From positions 171,442-235,441 of the forward strand of contig NW_020312012.1 in the NCBI RefSeq assembly GCF_003144115.1: DNA of 64,000 bases, written 5' to 3'. The notes below the pieces were generated by a model that was not told where the DNA came from, did not search any database, and worked only from the letters and a program-made list of their open reading frames with translations. This stretch comes from Tilletiopsis washingtonensis. Lineage: Eukaryota > Basidiomycota > Exobasidiomycetes > Entylomatales. Positions 42,700 through 54,114 of this stretch are shown here, piece after piece. Numbering within the stretch: the first letter of the stretch is position 1; each line of letters starts with the position of its first letter. The position numbers were made by a program, and so were the translations under genes.

Positions 42700-43812
42700 T
42701 CAGAGGTCCCAGGGGCGCGTAGCGTTCGTCGAGCCAGCAGCAGCGCTCGGCGGCGGCACAGTCGAAGGCGGCGAGAAGGGCGAAGCCGAAGCAGCCGCAG
42801 TGGCGCCGCCCAGGCCATAAGGATGGAATCTGGCACTGGGCATTCTGCGTCTTGCCATTGCGGCCGTCGGCGGCGGCAGCGACGCCGTGCGCTGCTGTTG
42901 CTGCACGCTAGCATCCTGCATTGCTCTTGTCGACGGTCCTCGCGCAGCAGGACGAGGGCTGCTGGTGACGCGCAGCGGAATAAGCAGGTACGCTTCGCGC
43001 CGGAGCCATTTGAGTTCTGCACCCTCGATGAATCCAGATGGAAGACGAGGTGCGCTGCCCGCGGCGTGGGTGATGGAAGGGCTGAAGGACGTCTCGAGTG
43101 CCGGTGGAGAGGAAGGAGAACGCCGACGACGCGCTTGAGAGGGCGTCGGGGTTGAGGAGGGGTGCGTGTTGATGTTGATGCCGAGGCCAGATGGCGCGCC
43201 GGAGACGGCCTTAGAGGAAGCAGACTCGACGTCGATTGCGAGGCCGCGAAGACGCGTCTCGAGACGCTCTCGCGTGCCCAACGACCGCATGGGCGCGGGG
43301 TGCGAGGGCGCCGGCGAGTGTGCGGGTGTTGGAGGCGAGAGGAAGCGACCGCAGTCGACTTGCGGCTGCTGCGGTGGCGAACGTGGCGAAGCGACGCTTG
43401 ACGGGGCCGTGCTCGGTGCGCGCGAATGCGACGTCGAGTCCTCGTCGCTGAGGTTGCTCATGGCCGACGACTCGATGGACTCGGCGCTTGAAGCGCAGTA
43501 GCTTGCACCGGTGAGACCGTCGAATGCACGATCGAGCTGCGACCAGCTTTGCTTGCGGGACGACGGGACGAAGGGAGGTTGCAGACCGCCGACGGAGAGA
43601 TGGTCGTACGACTCGACGCATGAGTCGGACATGGTGATGCTCTGCAGTGCCTCACTCGAGCCCTCCCACGAGATGCCGAGTCCGCAAAGCGGCGCTCGGG
43701 ACACTTGCTGACGAGGAGCGTTGGGAGCGCGGGTTGAGGAGAGGAGCACGGGAGGAAGATCGCTGGAGGGAGTGCAGGGGAAGGCGCGCGAGAGAGTGGC
43801 GTTGAACATGGC
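42700..43812 (-). CDS. Predicted disordered protein, unknown function
   Basis: An uninterrupted 370-codon frame from MFNATLSRAFPCTP to ATRPWDL. It is Ser/Pro-rich through most of its length, with SP/TP-type sites (ASPRSPP, SPPTPAHSP) that would suit proline-directed kinases. One segment looks structured: EGAELKWLRREAYLLIPLRV (about residues 260-280). Codon use resembles neighbouring genes, and it lies tail-to-tail with the gene ending at 42364. A longer frame extends upstream to 43959, but the extension is Arg-rich and less coding-like, so I prefer the internal Met. I cannot assign a function. Confidence 0.55.
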   Translation of the reverse strand, partial: AMFNATLSRAFPCTPSSDLPPVLLSSTRAPNAPRQQVSRAPLCGLGISWEGSSEALQSITMSDSCVESYDHLSVGGLQPPFVPSSRKQSWSQLDRAFDGLTGASYCASSAESIESSAMSNLSDEDSTSHSRAPSTAPSSVASPRSPPQQPQVDCGRFLSPPTPAHSPAPSHPAPMRSLGTRERLETRLRGLAIDVESASSKAVSGAPSGLGININTHPSSTPTPSQARRRRSPSSPPALETSFSPSITHAAGSAPRLPSGFIEGAELKWLRREAYLLIPLRVTSSPRPAARGPSTRAMQDASVQQQQRTASLPPPTAAMARRRMPSARFHPYGLGGATAAASASPFSPPSTVPPPSAAAGSTNATRPWDL

Positions 43813-46095
43813 TGGGTCTTGCTTCGAGACAGTGCGAGAGGGAGCGGAAGAGAGAAGCGGAGGGGATGAGACGGGAGAGAGGCGACGACGACAAGCCCTC
43901 TTAAGGCCGATGAAGCGTCGATCATGCCACGAGCGCAGTGCGGCCTGGCGGACTGCCAAGCGTGCTTGAGAGGGCGACGATCACAAAGGGCGGAGCAGGC
44001 GGCGCGCGGCGGAGATGGCACAAACAAACAAGGTGCCGAGCGGCATACGCAGCGGACTCCTGACGACCCCGACCAACACAAACGCGGCTGAGTGGCGTCG
44101 CGACAGAGCGACAGACAGCTGACGACGGCGCGCGGACGCCCTTGTCGTCGGGCACAAGAGGCGACCCTTGGCGTCGCTTGTCTACCTCCGTCTGACGCTT
44201 ACGTTGTGTGTGCCGGGCAGGCAAGCTCAAAGGGGGCTTGACGTCAATGTACCCCTCCTAGCGCTCACATTGTCCTCGCACGGAGCCGAGAGGTGAGGGT
44301 CGCATGACGCGAGAGAAGAGGCCCAGGGGGCAGAGGGGGCCAAGCCGCCTTGTCCCACGGCGACACTTTAGCACGCGCCGCGCGCGACGCGTGCAACGAG
44401 CACAAGAGACGCGTCTCGCCGAGCCTCCTCCGCTGCCGCTGCCTCTCGCTCCGCCTGTGCAGCGCCGTCGCCGATGCTGCGTCTGTGGCCGCCGATGCGG
44501 AGTGCATGCATCGCGCATAGGCCCCGTGCAGCGGCTTGCATGTCTACTCGCTCGCTGCCTTGTCTCTGCAGGGAGCATGCGATGTCCTTCGCGCGTTGTG
44601 CCGGACATCGGGATGCAAGGCACCTCCCGACCCGGCACAGTTGCGGCAGAGCTGCGCCGCAGATGCGACGCAGACGTGCCACGGTTGTGCCACGGATGTA
44701 GACTGTAGACCAGGCTGGGCGACGCTACTGCCGACACTCGGAGCCGCACCCCTTGGCTCTGAAGCGTTTGTTTGTCCCGCCCCCACGGCAGCCTGCACTG
44801 CCTGCCTTTCTCGGAGCGCCCTTCTGCTTGCGCAAAACGAATGCGGCCCTTGTCATGCCTCGCCTCCGCAGCTCTCGCGCGTGGCGCGCCTCCTGTGGGG
44901 CGAGGACAAGAGACGCTGGCGCGTAGGCCCCTGGCAGCCTCGGCTCCGACTCGAGAGGTTGACCCGCACAAGCGGCTCCTGCGCTCTGCAGCTCTCTTCG
45001 GGGAGGATTGCTCTGCAGTAACGTCGCCCGCTTGATCCTCCCGCCCGCTGTGCATGCTGCGGGCTGCGAGCTGCAAGCTGCTAGATCTGCCAGCCCGCCT
45101 CGCGCAGCCGCCGCGATGCCGGCGCGGATGCTGCAGCGCTCGCCATCCCTAGCGCCGGCAGGCCTCGTCTCTGGGAACGACACTAGGCTGGGAGCGAGAT
45201 TCTGAAGGGCCGTGCGAAGAGACCGTTTTGAGTCAGAAGTCTGAGGGGCGTTCAGCGAGCGGAGAAAAGACTTCGCGCTGAGACTGCGCGAGGCGCCAGC
45301 GCTGCTTTCCATGCTCCCGGCGTCGAGCAGCGAGTCAGCTCAACCTCGCTGAGCTTTTGGCGGCAATATTGCCCAGATGTGCTGCAGTAGACGATGCCGC
45401 AGCAGGCTCGGGTCACGACTTGGCCGGCTCACAGCAAAGATCTGCTTTGCAGAAGCGCGAAAAGAGCGCGACGGTCCGCAGGCGCCAGGCATGCCGCTTC
45501 GTTGAGCAGCCACAGCCGCGGCTTTGAACCGCTGGGGCGCAGAGTCTCTCATTGACGGTCTGAGTTGCTTGCCGAGGCTCATCTAGATCTCTCGCAGAGC
45601 AAGCCGGCAGCTGGTCCAGCTGCAGGGTGCGGCACAGAGAACGAAGGAGCTTGGGGCGACTGAGCCGGCAGAGGCGCGTGCCGGAAGCCGGGTCGCGTCA
45701 CGTCGTGCCGCCCCACGCTTTGCTACCCCGCGGAGCTGGCGGCCACGGCCTCATCAGCCATGCGTGCACTCTTGCAGCAGCGGCAGCGGCTGAACGCTGC
45801 ACCCGAGTGTCAGGGATCGACGCTGAGCAGCCGCGGCATCAGGCTGGATCTCAAGGCAGCGACCGCGAACGTCGGCGTCCGGCGCGGCGCTCGGCCTTCT
45901 GCCTGCTCGCGAGCCGGGATCTGCACAGCGTGCGGTGTGGAGCAGCAAAGGCAGCAGGCGCCGTGGCCGTGCGCCGCCGCGAGGCTCGCTTCGCCGCCGT
46001 GGCAGCTCGCTTGCGTGCCTGGCTTGGTGCCTGGACGCGCCTCCGCTCCGTCACTTCTCACCCTCACACCCCTTCACCCCGCCGCACACGCCGCC
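43813..46095. other. Long head-to-head spacer
   Basis: 2.3 kb between divergent starts. Frames of up to 272 codons (for example 44258-45076 on the minus strand) show no domain, and the strand symmetry of open frames argues against coding. No repeats seen. Confidence 0.6.
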
Positions 46096-47610
46096 ATGTC
46101 GACGACCAACCCGGGCACTGTCGCGGACCCGCACGTCATGCCGCCGTACGTCGTGCGCCGCGCCCTGCGCGTCATTCTCTCGCGCGACTTTCTCGCCTCG
46201 CTGCCCTCGCAGTTCCGCCTGCCTCGCTGGCTCTCCTCCTTTCTCTTCCTGCTGCTCGTCGCCAACATCAAGTCCTTTCCGCTCGTCTGGCACTTCCGCG
46301 TCTTCCTGCCCGCCATCTGGTCGCGCATGAAGGCACGCCCCAGCGTCCACCCGCTGTTGCCCTGGATTCGCAGCCAGCGCTTCCCGACGACGAGCCCGGG
46401 CACGAGTCCGAGCTTGAAGCTCAGCAGTCTGCCGCTGGGCAGAGATCTCTTTGCCGATGTCAGCACGGCTTGCTTCCGCGCCTGGCCGGATGACTGTGAC
46501 TGGAAGTGAGTGGAGCGAGGTGCGGCAGGCGGCGGCGGCTGGTCAGCGGCTCTCGCCATGGCCTTGGCTGACTCTAGTACCTGCAGCGGACATGTCTCCA
46601 ACTCGTGCTACTCCAAGATCCTCGACTATGCGCGCATGGGCCATCTCTCTCCTCGCTTCCTTCGCTGTGCGTCTCTCGCGCTCCCCGCCCCCTTTCGCGC
46701 CCGCAGCTCATCCTGGCCTTCCACCTCTCGCAGTCCATTTCGATGGCGGCTGGATGGCTCTGGGCGGCGCAGCCCTCGCCTTCCACAAGGAGATTCCGGC
46801 GCTGAGCAAGTTCGAAGTGAAGATGAATGTCGAGGCGTGGGACGACAAGTGGTGCTGTGAGTCTTCAGTCTCGCCTGTTCCCTCGCTCGCTGACGCGGGA
46901 ATCGCCAGACGTGGTGGCCCGCTTCGTCTCTCCTGCCAAGGGTCCCCAGCGTCCTCCGCCGGGCGCCAAGCGCACACTCTCGGCGCAGAACCTGCGCAAG
47001 CTCCTCAAAGACGCAGCGCAGCCACAAGGCAAGCCTCCAGTGACGGAGCTGCCCGGCGAGGCTGAGGAAGCCGAAGGCGCACCTGCGCCCATCGAGGATC
47101 CCATCGCTGGCCGCACGCTCTACTGCACCGCCGTCTCTCGCTACTGCTTCAAGTCTGGACGCCGCACGATTCCGCCGTGGTTCGTGCTCGCCACCTCCGG
47201 CTACGGCACCTTTGCATCGACGCGCGCCAACTGGGAGAAGGCAGAGGCGCTGCGCCGTCAGGTGTTGAGCAATGCGCGCGCGGAGCACAAGCAGAAGCAT
47301 GGAGCGCCTCTGCCGAGAGATGGCGTGGTGGCGGGACATGGACATCGCAAGGCGGGCATTCTGACGCGGTATGATCCTGCGCGCCCGGAGGGAGCAGGCA
47401 AGGAGGATGAGAGGGGCTTGGGAGCTTGGCAGGACAAGTCGTCGTGGGCGCTGGTGAGTGGTGCTGATATTGGAACGAGCACTCAGCCCGGGGGTTGACA
47501 AAGCGACTCTCTTGCAGGCCGAGTTCGAGGAGCGACGAGTGCGTGGCTTGGAGCGTCTGCGCGCCATCGGCGGCGTGATCCCTTCGCCCGTCTCTACGCC
47601 TGCCTCGTAA
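46096..47610 (+). CDS. THEM6-like thioesterase-fold (hotdog) protein
   Basis: Five exons: 46096-46505, 46587-46666, 46734-46856, 46909-47453 and 47518-47610, about 416 aa. An N-terminal membrane-seeking stretch (WLSSFLFLLLVANIKSFPLVW) is followed by the hotdog core, complete only after splicing: DWNGHVSNSCYSKILDYARM, FHFDGGWMALGGAALAFHKE, SKFEVKMNVEAWDDKW and YVVARFVSP. An SRYCFKSGRRTIPPW strand comes later. This is the THEM6/4HBT-like family, membrane-associated proteins thought to act on acyl-thioesters; catalysis has not been shown for most. The linker with PIEDPIAGRTLYC is fungal-specific. The stop lies only 82 bp from the MLH3 stop on the other strand, so 3' UTRs probably overlap. Confidence 0.85.
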
Positions 47611-47692
47611 GGCGCGTCTCTGTTGCCGAGACGCCTCCTCGGCCGCTCTGTCCTCGCTCGCTGCGCTGCTGTGGTAATTGCATCGATGTTAT

Positions 47693-50488
47693 TCACGGCC
47701 TCACGCGTCTGCCAGACGTGCCCAGTCGACGGGGCGCCGCACTGAGGCGCTGGACAGCTGACAGAGAGGGATCATCGATGGTCTGCGCGGACGGATGAGC
47801 AAAGCGCAGGAAGGTGGTGGAGCTGAAGACGCACCGGCCATGGGCGCACTGGAAGGGCAGCGCCGTGCCCGCCAGCTGCGCGAGCAAGCGCTGGCACTGC
47901 TCCTTCTCCAACGCATCGTTGAACACTGGCCGCACCCAATGTCAGCTGCTTCTCTGCGCTGGCGCCATGCGCAGCACCCACTGATGGCGCCACGGCAGGC
48001 CTTGCTTGCGATTAGCTCTGCGAGCCGAGAAGGTAGGTGTCGCATGCCTCTCATCCACATCCGCTCGTTGCCTCCGCTCGGCTCATCGCGCACGTACAGT
48101 CGTGCTGCCGCCTCGAGTGCGCCTGCGCCGCCGTCTTGAAGCCACTCGACGATGCTCTGCAGCGTCTGGCTGAGCGTCTCTCGCTCGCCTAGTCGTTCGC
48201 GCAGGAGTGAGGGTACGGCGTGCACGTCGATCAAGTCGGACGATGAAGAGGCGCCCAGCAAGAAGCCGAAGCGCGCAACGCTGTGCGCGTGCGCAGGCTC
48301 GAGTAAGGACGAGACGCTTCGTGGCGTCAGAAAGATGCTCTGTGCGGCGGAGAGAATGCTTGACGCAGCGGTACTCGTCAGAGCGCCGTGTAGGAACGGC
48401 TGAAGCATCAGCTCGAAGCGGACGCGCTCTGAGCAGAGGTACGATGCGTCAGCTCGAGGAATTCGGCATTGTGTGAGCACAGCACTCACCATCGGCAGCG
48501 TGCTGGTCCAAGAGGACAAGTGCCTGCTGTTCCTCGAGCCTGATCGTGCTCGCAATGAACTTGCGATCGATCTGTTCGATCACGCGAGCGTCCTGCAAGC
48601 TTGACGTATGCAGTGCTTGGATGTCTGATCCGCCTGACAAGCCGCCGAAGAAGCGCGAGGCCAGCTGAGCAGCGGGCAGCGGCACGGCATTGGCTCGTGC
48701 CGAGTGAGCCGAGAGACGTGCGCGCTGCGAGGCTCGAGAAGGGGACATCTCGGGCGAGGCAGGTGCTTCGAGCACGGCAGTGTCGAGGGAGGGGATGTCG
48801 GCTTCTGTAGATCGAGGCAGGACGGGATCGACGAGCCCTGTGAGGGACTGAACGAGCCAATCTGGCGGCGCAGCTTGCGGATCATCGCTTCGAAGGCGCG
48901 AGAAATCGGCCTTGGTGAGGCGGGAGGGCGGGCGAGCGAATCGCGGCAGCCGAGGCTGCTCGACTGTTGCTGTCGGCACCGCAGCGGCGAAAGCAGCGGG
49001 GGCGTCGCTCGACAACGGTCGCGCGCCGGCAAGGTCTGCGACGCGCTGTCCCAAGCTGGTGCGAGGTCGCTTTGGACGGGCAGAGGTGCTTGCAGCGCTC
49101 TGTGCAGCCAAGCGTGGCGTCGGTGGTGCCGTCTCTGCTCGCTGCAGACCCTCTGCGGCAGCGCGCTTGCTTCGACGAGGCGCAGCAAGCAAGCCACGCT
49201 TGCACAGCTCGTCCGCTACCACGCTCTGTAGAATCGAGTCGACTGCACCAAGCACCAAGCCTTCTTCCCTGGTCACGATCTCTTGTGCGTCGTGCGCGGC
49301 TTCGAGCACGACGTCGAGATGCAGCACGTATCCTGCACGCGGCGACTTGACTGGACTGCCAGAGGCTGAACGTGCAAATGTGCTGCGCGCAAAGACGCTG
49401 CGGACGCCGTCGTGCAATGCTGCGCCCTCTGCTGAGTCGTCGAAGACTGGCGCGCCGGCCCAGAAGATGGCTTGCCCGCCTCGAGGGACAGATTGCAGCG
49501 CGAGAAGGCCGCGGACGCGCACGGTACCGCGAGGCGCCTCGACGGCGGTCGATTCGTGCTGGCTGACAGACGAGGTGAGAGGTAGCAGGACGTCGATGGG
49601 CGACACATCGCGGTCGCAGAGCTCGACGTCGAGAGCGTCGCCCAGGCGATGCATAAGAGATTCTGTCTGCTTGCAGGTCGTGAGCACGCGCCTCAATGGA
49701 GGTCAGAGATACGCACCGCTGCGAAGCGTGCCAGAACACGCTCTTTGCCATCGCGCCGCAGGCAGAGCGTCATATGCGTGCGCGGCGCCGAGAGGGCGAA
49801 CATGCTGAACATGCTGACGCAGGCCGTGCAACTTGCGCTGACCGAGCGCTGCAGTGCTGTGCGGCGCACAGGCAGCTGCATCGAGATAGAGCGTCAGAGC
49901 TGGCACGCCATCAGCGCTCTGCAGGAGCTGACGCACTGCGCTGTAGAGGTCGTCGACCCGCACGACGCTGCCACGGTCCCTTGCGACCTCGGCGCTACGA
50001 CTCGCACTGCTTTGGGAGCGAAGCGACCTCGGCATCGAGTCCATGCTGCCGCTGTGCAGTGTCCTGCCGTCCTGAGCTCGGATCAGCGGGGCGAGGCAGC
50101 ACATAAGCATCGTACCCACTCGGCGTATCAGCGACCAGCGCTTCCCATTGACGCTCGTCTCGACACTGAGGCCGCCGACCGTCGCCGCATGAGCAAGCGA
50201 GCCGACGCGCTCTTCCTGCGTGCGTAGCCAAGCCTCGGAGAAGCCAGCGCCATCGTCTGCGCACTCGATGAACGGCGTCGGTCCATCCGCGGTATCGTCA
50301 GGCCCCAGACAGAGTGTGACGGCGATGCGCCGCGCGCCAGCGTTGAGGGCGTTGTGCACGAGCAACGCGAGCAGCGAGGCGAGCGTGGGCAGCGCGAGCG
50401 TGCTGCATAGCAACAGACGAGTCGACGACGGCAGCGCCTCGATGGCATCGCTGTGTGACCTGTGCAGTCGTGCCGCAGGAGGACTCAT
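47693..50488 (-). CDS. MLH3: DNA mismatch repair protein Mlh3 (MutL homolog)
   Basis: Six exons: 50488-50120, 50071-49937, 49875-49717, 49666-48490, 48428-47982 and 47925-47693, about 839 aa. Splicing restores DLYSALPVRRTALQ (MutL DL(F/Y)xxxPVRR motif) and, in the C-terminal domain, the metal-binding nuclease motif LLDQHAADERVRFE. Also present are KACRGAIMFNDAL and LPFQCAHGRC, both diagnostic of Mlh3/PMS2-type nucleases. Mlh1-Mlh3 resolves meiotic recombination intermediates and aids mismatch repair. The N-terminal GHKL part is recognisable but weak: LLVHNALNAGARR in place of ELxxNSxDA, CADDGAGF for DNG.G, and no clear TSK or GFRGEAL segment. A central Ser/Ala-rich linker (about residues 350-560) is followed by RFFGGLSGGSDIQ and VIEQIDRKFI, the latter the start of the C-terminal domain. 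Confidence 0.88.
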
Positions 50489-50864
50489 GCTGGCACACCT
50501 GAGCGTGCGCGGCGAGAGAGCGGCCTTGTGGCTTGCACAGGCCGCGCCGCAATCATGCCTGCGTCGCGGCGTGCCCTCGCTGCGCTGCCAGCTAGGCGCT
50601 GGCGTGCTGCGGGCTTTGCGACGGATCTAGCAAGCCGGCGAGCGCAGTGCTGCTGGACATGGAGGCGACGCCAGAGCTGCGCCTGAGAAGATGCGTGTTG
50701 AGGTGTTGCGGTGCGGAGTCAAGTGAGACACATGCACGGCGCGCCGAGGCAAGTGGAGGAACAGCGTGCGGCGGCACGCAACGGATCCTGAAGCTCCGTG
50801 CCGCGCCCTCCTCGCGGCCTGGCTCCTACCACCACACCCCGGCGCACCGGACATACATGGCACC

Positions 50865-52730
50865 ATGAGCGAGCCAGATAGGCCACCCTCGGCGCAGGCC
50901 TCCAGCAGCCGCTCGCCATCCCACTCGCCGCGCCAAGCTGTGCGCCTCTCGCGCCCTTCCCCGGCCGCCGCCTCCTCCAAGAGCGCACCGACGCAGCCCT
51001 GGCGTCCGCCAAACGCCAGCATCACGCCCTGCCGCTGGTTCCTCGCCGGCTACTGTGCGCGCGGCGACAGCTGCTGGTTCGCACACACCTCTGTCAGCAG
51101 CAGCAGTGCGGCGCCGAGCTCCGACGATGCCGCCGCCGCTGCGCCTGCCGAGCCGGCTCAGCCGCAGGACGAGGTCGAGCGGCCGCCCTGCGTCATCTGC
51201 TACGACGTGCCGGCGACGTATGCGCTGCTGGAGCGCTGTCCTCACGTCGTCTGCCTCTCGTGCGCGCGCGACTGGCGCGAGGGCAAGGGCAAGGAGCCCA
51301 GCCTCGTCGACAGCGGCGTCACCAAGTGCTGTCCCGTGTGCCGCGAGCGGAGCTGGTTCGTGTGAGTGTCTGTCTCGGCCTCTCTCTCCTGGCAGGATGG
51401 CCGAGGCTCACGCTGCACTCAGCACGCCCTCGCACTTCCACTACGCGTCCGGGCCGCAGAAGGTTGCCGCAATCGCGAGCTACAAGGCGAGCATGGCGCG
51501 CAAGCCGTGCCGCAACTTTGAGCGCAGCCTCGTGATGGGCAACGGCATGCCCGACTGCATCTTTGGCGGTGAGTGCGGCGTACAAGCGAGCGGGCACGGG
51601 CACAGATCTGACGTGTGGGCGATAGACGACTGCCACTACTCGCACAAGCTGCCCGGCAGCGACGAGCGCTACCTCTTCGGCGCCGGCGCTACGGAGCAGC
51701 GGGCACGGCAAGCACAGCGGCAGCGGGCGCGAGCACTGCGGCGTCTGCTCGAAGCAGGCGGCGGACACTACCTCGAGGAGTATCTGGACTGGAGCGGCGA
51801 GCTAGGAGCCGCAGAGCACGAGCTCGATCCCTTCGACGAGGATCCGCGCGCCGATTTCTGGGAGTACGACGAGAGCGATGGCGACTCCGATGGGCCATGG
51901 GAGCGAGACGGCGATGATGAGGCCCAGTGGAACGAGAGCGCCATGCTGCGACACCTTATTGCCGAGGCAGAGGGCGAGCACGCAAGTCTGCACGTCATGC
52001 GCCGTGCACTCGCGGGCATCCGCGCGGGCCTTAGCAGACCGGCATGGGAGGAAGCAGCGGCACTGGCGGCATGGGACGAGGCGAGTGTCGAGGATGAGGA
52101 GGAGCTGCGCGCCTCGACCGAGGCTCAGCAGCGTTCTGCTCGTGCAGCATCAGAGCAGCGCGCCATTGCGCTCGAGGATGCTGCAGAGGCAGGATACGAG
52201 TACGAGCCGGAGGAGGAGGAGGTGCAGGAACTCGATGGCTGCGCGGACATGTGGGGCCTGGGCCGCGCCTTTCGAGAAGGCTACGAGCGCGGTGGCTATG
52301 CCAGCGAGGGGGATGGGAGCCACGGTGAGCTGAGGCCGTTGCTGTCGAGCGTATAAGCTGGCGCTGACGCACCGCCGCAGATGCCGACTCGGCATGGGGC
52401 TCCGACTTTGATCCCTCTTCGCCGTCCATGGTGAGCACTCCCGTCTTGCAGCATCCACTTCTAGCTGACAACAGGCAGCCTGCGCATCGTCGACCCACGT
52501 TCGCCGACGACGAGGACGCCGACGTGGACGAGACCGACGCCGCCGACGCCTCACTCTCGCGCGCCTTTGCACGCGCCACCTCTGTCATCAGCAGCGCCGG
52601 TGCAGAGCGCAGCAGCGCGCCGCTGCGAGACGCCGCTGCCGATGCGTCGCTCATGGCTGCGGCGCTGCGCCACTACCGCAGCGGCGCGCCCAGTCCGCCG
52701 AGTCAGTGGGGCGACGACGACGAGCCGTAG
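50865..52730 (+). CDS. Makorin-like CCCH / RING-finger E3 ubiquitin ligase
   Basis: Exons 50865-51361, 51423-51568, 51626-52324 and 52381-52730, about 563 aa. First CCCH finger: CRWFLAGYCARGDSCWFAH (C-x7-C-x5-C-x3-H). RING: CVICYDVPATYALLERCPHV followed by VCLSCARDW and CCPVCRERSWF. Splicing at 51362-51422 gives SWFVTPSHFHY, as in other fungal makorins. A 57-nt stop-free intron (51569-51625) splits the second CCCH; its removal gives PDCIFGDDCHYSH. The C-terminal half is acidic (ELDPFDEDPRADF; EYEPEEEEVQELD). A further possible 48-nt in-frame intron begins at GTGAGC near 52432; the frame stays open with or without it. Makorins ubiquitinate substrates and bind RNA. It diverges from MLH3 across 376 bp. 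Confidence 0.9.
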
Positions 52731-53100
52731 GCACTCAGCGACCCTGCACTTCACACACGCACACACACACAGCATGCATACCCCAGCCTCACCACGGTCT
52801 TGGCCAATCTCACTCACACGCCCTTGTTAATCGCACGTCTTGTCATCTGCAGACGCTGCGTCAGTCGACAGAGCTCAGCAGCGCCGTGTGTCTCTAGCAG
52901 GCTCAGCGGTGGGTGTCTGGCAGCGCAGTTCGCATCTGCATCGACCGAGAGGCATTCCCGAGGCACGCGCACACGCCACGGTCGGATCGGACGCTTGCAT
53001 TGGTGCATGGTGCTACAGGTGACGAGGCGCTACAGATGAAGACGACGTGGCTGGCATGTGGGTCGGCGGGCACAGTACAGGCAGACGGCGGCAGAGCAGA
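52731..53100. other. Tail-to-tail spacer makorin/H1
   Basis: 370 bp with a short CA-rich stretch (about 52754-52772). Nothing else recognised. Confidence 0.5.
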
Positions 53101-54114
53101 TCACTGCAGACAGCCAAGGTGTCAGTGCGGACACGCAGGAGTCCGCCTGCTGCCGAGCGACTCACCTTGGCCTTCTTCTTCGCGGCGCCCTTGGTCTTGG
53201 CCTTGACGGCGGCCTTGGGCTTGGGCGACGCCTTCTTCGCCGCGGGCTTCTTCGCTGGCGCCTTCTTTACGGCGGCCTTCTTGGCCGGTGCCTTGCTGGA
53301 CGAGGCCTTCGGGCTGGCCTTCTTGGCGGGCGACTGAAGCACGACGATCAGTCGACGACGAGCACGCGACGTGCAGGCAGCACTCACGGCCTTCTTGGCA
53401 GGCGCCTTCTTCTTCTTGGGCGGCGGCGACGGCTCGTCCTCCGACTCCTCCTCCGACTCGTCCTCCTCGTTGTCTTAGGAGCGCGCTGCAGCAATGGCGC
53501 CGGCCTTGGCCTTCTTCTCGGCGACGCCAAGCTTGTAGCGCAGATGGCCCGCTGCGCAAGTGGTCAGCCATGATGTCGCCACGCATCAGGTGCAACTCAC
53601 TGCCGGCGTACACCACCTGGCCGCTCTCGATGGCCGTCTCCGTCGCGACCTTGAGGTGCTGTGCGCCTCATGAGCGCCGCTCGAACGCATCGCCGCGCCC
53701 GTCACTCACGTTGATGGGGCCCTTTGCCTTCATGTCAATGTTGTAGCTGGGACGCAGCTCGAGTAAGCGACGTCGACAGCAGACTCGGCGCGCCAGACAG
53801 CTGACTTGGACGCGAGGTACGACTGGGAAGAGCGAAACGATCAGCCGCGATCGATGATGGGCACGCGATGGTGACGAGCGACCGCGGCGTTAGACCGGCG
53901 ACGCACCTTGATCGCCTGGAGCGAGATGCCCTTGCGCGCCTCGCCGGCGTTGCCCGAGTGCTGCGCCGTCCACTCGACGATGGCTTCCTTGAGCTGACGA
54001 CGAGGTGAGCGATGCAGGCCGATCTCGATGAGCAGGACACGACGACTGCAAGCTGCTCACCATGTCGATGTACGAGGGCGAGCCCTTGGGCTTCTTCGAG
54101 GAGACGTCGGTCAT
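53101..54114 (-). CDS. HHO1: Linker histone H1 with an in-frame TAA before the lysine-rich tail
   Basis: Eight exons: 54114-54061, 53993-53907, 53822-53806, 53746-53710, 53658-53601, 53551-53388, 53333-53166 and a final stop-only exon 53103-53101. The globular winged helix reads GSPSYIDMLKEAIVEWT, ARKGISLQAIKSYLASNYNI, KGPINHLKVATETAIESG and YAGTGHLRYKLGVAEKKAKA. Exon 6 then has an in-frame TAA (53477-53475), and the same frame continues as DNEEDESEEESEDE, PPPKKKKAPAKKA and then more than 50 residues of KKAPAKKA-type H1 tail. All downstream introns have good sites and keep frame. Ending at TAA gives 109 aa; reading past it gives about 195 codons. H1 binds linker DNA and compacts chromatin. 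A weak alternative 60-nt intron (53466-53525, donor GTCGCC) would remove the stop. Confidence 0.88.

Noticed and set aside
44258-45076. 272-codon minus-strand frame
   Set aside because: Low-information Arg/Ser/Ala sequence with no similarity to a known family and no support from flanking exons.
49703-49936. Direct reading of MLH3 through VRQLLQSADGV
   Set aside because: This is intron 49876-49936 plus out-of-frame sequence; splicing gives DLYSALPVRR, the true MutL motif.
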